Below, one piece after another: positions 1-5,410 of a stretch of DNA of 7,696 nt (within the stretch, counting starts at the first letter, position 1; the number at the start of each line of letters is the position of its first letter). Source of the DNA: an uncultured Burkholderiales bacterium. GTDB taxonomy: Bacteria; Pseudomonadota; Gammaproteobacteria; Burkholderiales; Burkholderiaceae_E. The translations under genes were made by a program, and so were the position numbers. Where the stretch lies: contig CAIXXI010000244.1 in assembly GCA_903923345.1 (NCBI GenBank), forward strand, positions 1 to 7,696. Direction: 5' to 3'. A model generated the notes under the pieces. That model worked only from the letters and a program-made list of their open reading frames with translations, had not been told where the DNA came from and did not search any database.

Positions 1-462
1 CATGCCCGGATTGGCCTTGGCATGGGCGATGAAGTCCTCGGCGGTCTTGAAGGGCGAATCGGCACGAACCACCACCGAGCCATTATGGAAATAGCTGTAC
101 TGAACGATACCTTCGAAATTCGAGAGGTCGTATGCGGTCTTGAGAATGAAGGGGCGCGAGGCGAGTGCAGACGAAGAGCCCACCAGCACGGTGTAGCCGT
201 CGGGCTTTCGCGCTGAGGCCAGGCCTGCTGCGACCGTCCCGCCGCCTCCGGCCTTGTTTTCCACCGAGATCGGTACGCCCAGGATTTTCTCGGCACCGGT
301 TGCCAGTGCTCGGGCCGAGAGGTCGGTGGTTGCACCCGCCGCGTACGACACGTACATCGTGATCGGCTTGTCGGGGAAGGCAGCGTGGGCTGAGGGCAGG
401 GCAAGCGCCAGGGCCAGAACAGCGGAAAGTCTGCAGGCAGTGCGCCGGTTTGTGGGGTTCAT
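1..462 (-). CDS. TTT-family (Bug/TctC) periplasmic solute-binding protein, N-terminal part
   Basis: The frame is open from the ATG at 462-460 to the left window edge, giving 154 codons of a family usually about 320-330 residues long; the C-terminal half lies outside. Residues 1-27 form a Sec signal peptide: a basic n-region with RR at 6-7, a hydrophobic Ala/Leu core at 12-22, and cleavage predicted after AHA (25-27). The mature start FPDKPI (29-34), followed by YAAG...DLSARALA, is the hallmark of Bug receptors (usually YPxKPI...PGG..D..AR). ENKAGGGG and KPDGYTVLVGSS, further along, are the other family signatures. By family knowledge these proteins capture carboxylates or other small organic acids in the periplasm, either for a TctAB permease or as orphan receptors; the ligand cannot be read from sequence. 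GGAG lies 9 nt upstream of the ATG and supports this start. The gene is divergent from rlmJ. No tctA or tctB is visible. Confidence 0.93.
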   Translation of the reverse strand, partial: MNPTNRRTACRLSAVLALALALPSAHAAFPDKPITMYVSYAAGATTDLSARALATGAEKILGVPISVENKAGGGGTVAAGLASARKPDGYTVLVGSSSALASRPFILKTAYDLSNFEGIVQYSYFHNGSVVVRADSPFKTAEDFIAHAKANPGM

Positions 463-526
463 CAGGGGTGTCTCCAACGGGTTGCCGAGCTTGATGTGAT
501 CGGTCGGTTGTTCGGTGAGCGGCCTG

Positions 527-555
527 AAGATACGGTGAGCCGGCAGTCGGTGCAA
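527..555 (-). promoter_or_regulatory. Candidate sigma70 promoter for the TTT solute-binding protein
   Basis: Read on the minus strand, TTGCAC (555-550) and TATCTT (532-527) are separated by exactly 17 bp and resemble the -35 and -10 consensus hexamers. Transcription would start near 520, giving a leader of roughly 58 nt before the ATG at 462. This is a by-eye match only. The short divergent gap (463-575) must also hold the rlmJ promoter, for which I see only weak candidates. Confidence 0.4.
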
Positions 556-575
556 GCTCGTGGCACCATCGCCGG

Positions 576-1445
576 ATGCTCGCCTATCGACACGCCTTTC
601 ACGCCGGCAATCATGCCGATGTCCTCAAGCACGCGATCCTGGTGGCCGTGCTGCGTCACATGAACCTGAAAGACAAGGCCTGGCGTCTGGTCGATACCCA
701 TGCCGGGGCGGGTGCGTATGAACTGCAGGGCGACTATGCGCAAAAGCATGCCGAGTACCGACACGGCATCGAGGCCCTGTGGGCTGAGCCCGTGTTGCCG
801 GGATTGCTCGAAGACTATGTGGCGCAGGTCAGGGCCTTCAATGGCGAAGGCGCGCTGACGCGTTACCCCGGCTCACCCGAGATCGTGCGCGGCGTGATGC
901 GCGCGCAAGACCAGCTGAGGCTGTTCGAGCTGCATCCGACTGACCATGGTCTGCTTGCCGAAGGCTTTGCCGGCGATCGGCAGGTCATGGTGCAGCGCGG
1001 CGATGGCTTTGCTGGGCTGAAGTCGCAATTGCCCCCGCCCAGTCGCCGTGGTGTGGTGCTGATTGATCCGAGCTACGAGATCAAGACTGACTACCCGGCG
1101 GTGGTGGCGGCGGTGAGTGAAGCCCTGCGGCGCTTTGCGGAAGGCGTGGTGCTGGTCTGGTATCCACATGTTGATCAGCGTGAATCGGCGCAATTGCCGC
1201 GTCAGTTGAAAGAGGTGGCGCAGGCTCAGGCGCCCAAAGGCTGGCTGCATGCCCGGCTGCAGGTGGCCCTGCCGAATGAGCGTGGCTTTGGCTTGTTGGG
1301 CAGCGGGATATTCGTGGTGAATCCGCCGTTCACCCTGCGCGAGAAGCTCAGTGCTGCGATGAATGACATGGTGAGGCTGATGGGGCAGTTCCCGGGTGCA
1401 CAAGGGCTGCTTGAAGATTCGGATTCGGGGATCATCAAAAGATGA
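576..1445 (+). CDS. rlmJ: 23S rRNA (adenine(2030)-N(6))-methyltransferase RlmJ
   Basis: This 289-aa protein matches RlmJ, the cytoplasmic S-adenosylmethionine-dependent enzyme that methylates N6 of A2030 in 23S rRNA; the E. coli enzyme has about 280 residues. The N-terminus MLAYRHAFHAGNHADVLKH is the family signature and contains Tyr4, His6 and Lys18, which I recall as functionally important in E. coli RlmJ. THAGAGAYEL (41-50) is the SAM-binding motif I region. RYPGSP (96-101) and FELHP (117-121) are further conserved blocks. The catalytic N6-adenine methyltransferase motif IV appears as DPSY at 164-167, a variant of DPPY at the same residue number as in E. coli. The ATG at 576 gives the correct N-terminus, although no clear Shine-Dalgarno precedes it. 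The gene appears monocistronic: a divergent transporter gene lies upstream and a hairpin begins at its stop codon. Nothing suggests damage. Confidence 0.97.
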   Translation: MLAYRHAFHAGNHADVLKHAILVAVLRHMNLKDKAWRLVDTHAGAGAYELQGDYAQKHAEYRHGIEALWAEPVLPGLLEDYVAQVRAFNGEGALTRYPGSPEIVRGVMRAQDQLRLFELHPTDHGLLAEGFAGDRQVMVQRGDGFAGLKSQLPPPSRRGVVLIDPSYEIKTDYPAVVAAVSEALRRFAEGVVLVWYPHVDQRESAQLPRQLKEVAQAQAPKGWLHARLQVALPNERGFGLLGSGIFVVNPPFTLREKLSAAMNDMVRLMGQFPGAQGLLEDSDSGIIKR

Positions 1446-1476
1446 AAGCCTCAGGGAGATGTGCCCCCGAGGCTTT
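1445..1476. terminator. Hairpin terminator between converging genes
   Basis: AAAGCCTC (1445-1452) and GAGGCTTT (1469-1476) form a perfect 8-bp stem, and an inner GGG (1454-1456) can pair with CCC. The stem ends in T residues on the plus strand, for rlmJ. In the other direction it is followed by TTTCATCTTTT, for the repeat-protein gene ending at 1533. The U-tracts are short, so it is a moderate rather than textbook terminator, but its place between two converging stop codons supports bidirectional use. Confidence 0.7.
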
Positions 1477-1532
1477 CGATTGAACCGACTGTGCTGAAGG
1501 CTGAGCGCGTTGCACGCTCGGCCGGGTGGTTC

Positions 1533-4500
1533 TCAGCGACCGGTGATGCGGTTGACTGCCGTGTTGCCGCTGGACTGGGCCAGCATGGTGTTGCCGGCGA
1601 CGGTCATGGCGCCGCTCGGTGTACCGGCTCCAACGGTGTTGCCGATGGTCACGCCCGAGACCGAACTGGTGACCGTGTTGGTGGCGGTCTGGGTGTTCAT
1701 CAGGCTGAGCTGGGCGAAGACCGGGCTGCCGGGAAGGCCGCTGGCTGTCAGGGCATTGGATGCCGTGTTGGCAGCCGAGACCGCGGCGACGGTATTGCCG
1801 GACACGGTCAAAGGCGCGGCCTGAACACTGGCCGCATCAACACCGACATACGCCGTCTTCACGTAGGTCTGGACTTCTCCTTGGCTGTTTTGGTTGCTGT
1901 TCACCGAGAAGGATTTCCAGTCGCTGGAACTGCCCACTGAGCCGGCCGAGGCGAGGTTCAGCGCATTGCCGACGGTGTTGGCAGAGGCCTGAGCAATCAG
2001 TCGGTTGTCGCTGACGGTCACGTTGCCGTAAGACACGGTGATGGGCGAGTCATCCGCATTTCGAGGGGTATTGAGCGGTGCCAGTCCGACCAGTGTTTTT
2101 GCAGGCGAGGCCGCTGTGTCTCCAAGGGTCGCGCTGACCGACCCTTCAGAGCGTTGAATGCTGGTCACCCATGACACAACGTTCAGCGCACTGGGTGCCA
2201 CCAGGTTGATCTGGTTGCTGGCCGTGTTGGCGCTGGCTGAGGCGGTCGCGCTGTTGCCGGACACGACGATCGAAACGCCGGTGGCGGATGTTCCGTCGCC
2301 CGTGATGGCGTCGATACCGATCATCCGTGGCTTGGCACTGGCTTGGATGCTAGTTGACTCAGAGTTCTGTTCGTTGTCGATGATCATGTACCCGGATGCA
2401 CTGACTGCATTGGCTTGCAGGGCGTTGGTTGCCGTGCTGCCGCTGGCGATCGCAGCAAACTGGTTGTTCGAAACGGTCAGGCTGCCCCCGGTGAGCTTAC
2501 CGGCGGCGTCTGTCACCGATTGGATGACGAAGGCTTCAGTATTTCCGTTAGCGGTGGCATCAACGGTTCCGGCGCGGCGTTGGCGGTTTTCGACCTTGGC
2601 AGATCCCAGTGACAGCGAAGTCGCGTTCAGAATCATCTGATTGGTGGTCGTGTTCGCCGTGGCTTGAGCGGCCGTGACGTTGTTCGAGAGGGTCACTCGC
2701 CCGTTCACGAGGGCATTGTTATCGATGCTGATGCTTTGGGCCGCGGTGGTCGTCGCCGACATGCTGTTGCGCATCTCCTGATTCGACCTGACCTTGATCT
2801 CGCCGTCGACGTCGCCGCTCAGGTCAGTTGCATTGATCGCAGTGGCGTTGCTGCTCCGGTTGGCCGTGGCAAGCGCGAGGATGGTGTTGTCTGACACCAC
2901 TGTCGAGGATGCGGCGGTGCTTTTCAGACCCTGGATGCCGATCCTTGCGTCTTCGACGGTCGCCTTGATGGGGATCTCTGAATACTGATCAAGGTTCTGC
3001 GCGATGGTGTATGCGGTGATCGATGTGCCATCGAGTTGCAAAGCGCGTTGCGCGGTGTTGGCAGTGGTCGATGCAAGCATCGTATTGCCTGATACGGTGA
3101 TCGTGGAGCCGTTAGCCTTGCCGTCGGCATCCACTCGAATGTCTGCGGACCCCACAACAGACTTCATGTCGTCGGGCCCTGCGACCCGTTGCGAGCCATA
3201 CAGGTCGACCTGCAGGTTATTCGCCGCACTGCCCAGCTGGGTTCCGGTGATTCGGGTGGTGGCATCCGCCGAGTTGCCCACGGTGCGGGCATTGAGCTGG
3301 TTGTTTGAGACGGTCAGGGCCGAGCCGACCGATTGACTTGCAATTTCAATGCTTGCACTGCTGACTGAAGACGTGACGGAATAGTTATCCAGGCCTTGAT
3401 AGATCTGCTCTTTGGTATTGGCCAACACACTGCTGCCAGACAGCGAGACCGAGGTCGAGACGGCATTACCCGATGTGGAGGCTGCCAACTCATTGCCCGA
3501 GACGGTCAGGGCAGTCGAGTCGCTCCGATATGCCTGGGCTTTGATGGATTGGTCTTCGACTTTCGAAGACAAGGTGCCAAACCCCTCAACGTACTGAGAA
3601 CTGCGGGAGTCGATTTTCGTCTCGATGGACGTGGCGGTGAGGGCGGTGTTCAAACTGCCTGCATTACCGGAGCTGGATGCCAGTGCGCGGTTGCCAGTCA
3701 CGGTGATGGCACCCAGATTGGTCTCGCTTGCGGTGTCGGTCTTGGCGATCGTTGATGACGTGCCGATGCTGGACTCCACAATTGAATCTTGAAGCTTTTG
3801 CCTGTTGAGGGCGGCGACACCGGACTCGATGCGGTTTGCCTCGACGCTGATCAGACTGCCGGCCAGGTTGCCGCTTGCACTGGCTTGCTGCAGGTTGTCT
3901 CGCACCGTGATGGTGTTGCCAGCCGTGCTCTTCAAGGCCTGGGCTGTGACGCCCGAATTGGCGATGGACGCCGTGAACTTGGTGCCTTCAGACCGTTGCA
4001 TGCTGCCCAGTACCAGCCCGCCCACCAGGGTACGGGATTCGCTGATATCGTCACCGCCTCCGCCGTTCGTCGCGGTGTCTTCCACGTTGCCGGTGACCGA
4101 GTTGGCGCCCGAGATGATCAGTGCATTGCCTGCCAGGATGCGACCATTGGTGCCGAGCGCGCCGGCCACGTTGCCCTGGACGCTAGCGATTTGCTGATTG
4201 CCCGAGACCGTGATGGACGATGAGTTGGTGCCGGTGACTTCGGCTTTGATCGTTGCGCCGCTGACGCGGGCTTTCATTTCCTCAGTGATCTCGTCGTTGT
4301 TCGCGCCTGTGAGGGCAGCCGTGTTGGCCTGCTGATTGGTGACCGCGATGCTGCCGGTGAACTGCCCCGAGCCGCCTTGCTGGTTGAAGACGTTGGTGGC
4401 GGTGTTGACGGTCAGTTGAGCGGACAGGCTGTTGGCGTCGACGGTGAGGGCATTGCCCATGCTGCCGGTGACTTTGCCCAGCACCGTCGTGCTCGAGACC

Positions 4501-4730
4501 TGGGCGGTCGAGCTTGCATTACGGGCGATCTGCTGGCTTGCCACCACCAGGCTCGCATCGACGGTTGAGCTGATCGTATCCTGCGATCCTGCCAGTGCAG
4601 TCTTCGGCAGTTTCAGCGTGACCTCGGCCTTGTCGGTCGCTGAGCTGAAATTCAAGGCGCCCGGGCCACTGAGGCTGTTGGTCGCCGAATTCAGCGTGGC
4701 GGTGGCGGCTGCGGCGTTGCCGCTCACGGT
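1533..4730 (-). repeat. Protein-level tandem repeat array, 15 units
   Basis: Fifteen coding repeats share the core [IL]-T-V-S-[GDN]-N-x4-A-x-[AS]-x2-N-x-A-x-N-x-[LI]. Core-to-core spacing is 64-72 residues for most units, with longer intervals (78-101) among the first units and one of 83 before unit 13. Clear examples are LTVSGNTVAAVSAANTASNA (1068-1087) and ITVSGNTMLASTTANTAQRA (638-657). The units have diverged at the DNA level and I see no long exact nucleotide repeats, so the array looks old and selected at the protein level rather than freshly expanded. Confidence 0.85.
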
Positions 4731-5012
4731 GATCGGGCCAGAGCTTGTGCCGGTGACGGTGTTGACGAAGCTGCCGTTTTCAACCGTCGAGGTCGTTGCG
4801 TTGAGGCGGATCTGGGCGTTGGCCAGTGCAGCAGGTGCATCGGCCGACAGGTTGGTCACTGCGCTCAGGTAATCCGTTGGGTCTTGCAGCATGAAGTCCA
4901 CGGTTGCGGCCTGAGCCAGCGTCGGCATGGCGAACGCGATGGCACAGCCTGCGGCAATCGCGGTGAGTCTTGACGGAATGCGGTGCGGGGAAACCGAGTG
5001 GGTGCGCTTCAT
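1533..5012 (-). CDS. Large exported repeat protein (15 bipartite repeats), predicted beta-rich; function unknown
   Basis: I do not recognise this 1159-aa protein as a named family. Residues 1-35 look like a Sec signal peptide: basic residues at 2-3, 11 and 15, a hydrophobic core at 16-31, and cleavage after AQA (33-35). Residues 36-94 form an N-terminal cap, followed by 15 degenerate units whose [IL]TVSGN-like cores begin near residues 95, 189, 267, 368, 436, 502, 566, 638, 704, 773, 845, 915, 998, 1068 and 1136. Between cores is a second recurring element of the type N-x-Q-x3-G-x-V-x-A. I see no cysteine after residue 23 and few aromatic residues. Two acidic loops occur near 238-248 and 311-326. 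The protein ends GNTAVNRITGR, directly after the last repeat, with no autotransporter barrel, RTX nonapeptides or sorting signal visible. AAGG 7 nt before the ATG supports the start. A surface fibre, adhesin or amyloid-like subunit is the best guess. It is a paralogue of the upstream gene, separated from it by a terminator. Confidence 0.85.
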   Translation of the reverse strand: MKRTHSVSPHRIPSRLTAIAAGCAIAFAMPTLAQAATVDFMLQDPTDYLSAVTNLSADAPAALANAQIRLNATTSTVENGSFVNTVTGTSSGPITVSGNAAAATATLNSATNSLSGPGALNFSSATDKAEVTLKLPKTALAGSQDTISSTVDASLVVASQQIARNASSTAQVSSTTVLGKVTGSMGNALTVDANSLSAQLTVNTATNVFNQQGGSGQFTGSIAVTNQQANTAALTGANNDEITEEMKARVSGATIKAEVTGTNSSSITVSGNQQIASVQGNVAGALGTNGRILAGNALIISGANSVTGNVEDTATNGGGGDDISESRTLVGGLVLGSMQRSEGTKFTASIANSGVTAQALKSTAGNTITVRDNLQQASASGNLAGSLISVEANRIESGVAALNRQKLQDSIVESSIGTSSTIAKTDTASETNLGAITVTGNRALASSSGNAGSLNTALTATSIETKIDSRSSQYVEGFGTLSSKVEDQSIKAQAYRSDSTALTVSGNELAASTSGNAVSTSVSLSGSSVLANTKEQIYQGLDNYSVTSSVSSASIEIASQSVGSALTVSNNQLNARTVGNSADATTRITGTQLGSAANNLQVDLYGSQRVAGPDDMKSVVGSADIRVDADGKANGSTITVSGNTMLASTTANTAQRALQLDGTSITAYTIAQNLDQYSEIPIKATVEDARIGIQGLKSTAASSTVVSDNTILALATANRSSNATAINATDLSGDVDGEIKVRSNQEMRNSMSATTTAAQSISIDNNALVNGRVTLSNNVTAAQATANTTTNQMILNATSLSLGSAKVENRQRRAGTVDATANGNTEAFVIQSVTDAAGKLTGGSLTVSNNQFAAIASGSTATNALQANAVSASGYMIIDNEQNSESTSIQASAKPRMIGIDAITGDGTSATGVSIVVSGNSATASASANTASNQINLVAPSALNVVSWVTSIQRSEGSVSATLGDTAASPAKTLVGLAPLNTPRNADDSPITVSYGNVTVSDNRLIAQASANTVGNALNLASAGSVGSSSDWKSFSVNSNQNSQGEVQTYVKTAYVGVDAASVQAAPLTVSGNTVAAVSAANTASNALTASGLPGSPVFAQLSLMNTQTATNTVTSSVSGVTIGNTVGAGTPSGAMTVAGNTMLAQSSGNTAVNRITGR

Positions 5013-5019
5013 GATCAGA

Positions 5020-5023
5020 CCTT
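5020..5023 (-). promoter_or_regulatory. Ribosome-binding site of the 1159-aa repeat protein
   Basis: On the minus strand AAGG lies 7 nt before the ATG at 5012-5010. It is a modest but well-placed Shine-Dalgarno sequence, and the signal peptide begins directly at this ATG, so the start choice is consistent. Confidence 0.6.
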
Positions 5024-5116
5024 ATGAGTTTTAAACACGGATTCGGTGTGTGGGGCGTGATCATGTTCATCTGAGACATGTGTATCGCGCAACAAATCAA
5101 GTGTGAAATCTTGCAC

Positions 5117-5160
5117 GGTCGGAAAGCGCTGATCAAAGGTCGAATTTGGGCGGTCCGACC
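5117..5160. promoter_or_regulatory. GGTC-type inverted repeats in the leader of the repeat-protein gene
   Basis: GGTCGGA (5117-5123) is repeated in perfect inverted orientation as TCCGACC (5154-5160). A further GGTCG (5138-5142) lies between them, and GGTC-c-GACC (5152-5160) is itself an imperfect palindrome. Three similar half-sites within 44 bp, 105-148 bp upstream of the start codon, suggest either an operator for a dimeric regulator or a folded 5' leader. The plus-strand T-run at 5160-5165 also makes it terminator-like in the direction with no gene. Confidence 0.3.
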
Positions 5161-5236
5161 TTTTTATTAATTGTCTGAAGTTTGTTTATTTTTCCTAAAA
5201 TTCTAAATAATTCAATTATTTAAGGAATTTTTTTTT
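5161..5236. other. AT-rich intergenic tract upstream of the 1159-aa gene
   Basis: This stretch is strongly AT-rich, contains A/T runs (a T9 run at 5228-5236) and stands out sharply from the GC-rich genes on either side. AT-rich, bendable promoter DNA is typical of genes silenced by H-NS-like proteins or carrying UP elements; that role is inferred here. No gene is evident in the 398-bp region 5013-5410 beyond the sites listed separately. Confidence 0.6.
5200..5222 (-). promoter_or_regulatory. Candidate -10 box abutting a perfect 19-bp palindrome
   Basis: TAAATAATT (5204-5212), a central C (5213) and AATTATTTA (5214-5222) form a perfect 9-bp inverted repeat, the right size for a dimeric repressor or activator site. 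On the minus strand TAGAAT (5205-5200) matches 5 of 6 bases of the sigma70 -10 consensus and touches the palindrome, which would then occupy the -10/-35 spacer. No good -35 is seen, so activation or another sigma factor is possible. The leader would be about 180 nt long. AT-rich DNA yields such matches by chance, hence the low confidence. Confidence 0.3.
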
Positions 5237-5262
5237 GAAGTTCATCAGTTCGTCTTCGGTCA

Positions 5263-5275
5263 TGCCTGACAGGCA
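5263..5275. promoter_or_regulatory. Small perfect palindrome TGCCTG-a-CAGGCA
   Basis: A 6-bp inverted repeat with a 1-nt centre lies upstream of the AT-rich tract. It may be a protein-binding site for the downstream minus-strand gene, but it is short enough to occur by chance. Confidence 0.2.
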
Positions 5276-5345
5276 GCGCTGATTTGCAATTGACTAAATG
5301 GGTCGCGTTTTGACAGTTCTATGCACATCCGAATGTGATTGGAAT

Positions 5346-5375
5346 AAAAAACCCCCGGTCTTGCGACCGGGGGTT
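5346..5375 (-). terminator. Strong intrinsic terminator of the upstream repeat-protein gene
   Basis: AACCCCCGGTC (5350-5360) and GACCGGGGGTT (5365-5375) form a perfect 11-bp GC-rich stem around the loop TTGC (5361-5364). On the minus strand the stem is followed by six T residues (complement of 5346-5351). It lies 35 bp beyond the TAA stop at 5413-5411 and is a textbook Rho-independent terminator. It implies that most transcription of the upstream gene stops before the 1159-aa gene, which then needs its own promoter. Confidence 0.93.
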
Positions 5376-5382
5376 CAGGCTC

Positions 5383-5399
5383 ACCCGAATCCTTCGGGT
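5383..5399 (-). repeat. Short hairpin between stop codon and terminator
   Basis: ACCCGAA (5383-5389) and TTCGGGT (5393-5399) form a perfect 7-bp stem with a 3-nt loop, between the TAA stop of the upstream repeat-protein gene and its terminator. It could protect the mRNA 3' end or act as an accessory terminator stem. There is no T-run directly behind it. Confidence 0.45.
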
Positions 5400-5410
5400 T
5401 TGCAGGCCGC

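Noticed and set aside
1461..4872. Several long plus-strand open frames opposite the 1159-aa gene, some with hydrophobic stretches
   Set aside because: They sit antisense to a continuous repeat-coding frame with a signal peptide, have no ribosome-binding sites, and recur because the repeats share GC-rich codon use that excludes antisense stops. Their hydrophobic runs are the complement of Ser/Asn/Ala-rich repeat codons.
4944..4955. Lipobox-like AAGC at residues 20-23 of the 1159-aa protein
   Set aside because: The cysteine is in the middle of the hydrophobic core with more hydrophobic residues after it, the -3 position is Ala rather than Leu, and a better signal peptidase I site (AQA) follows at 33-35.
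5310..5338. Perfect TTGACA on the plus strand at 5310-5315
   Set aside because: At 17 bp spacing the -10 position reads ATGTGA, a poor match, and transcription would run antisense into the repeat gene with no plus-strand gene to express.
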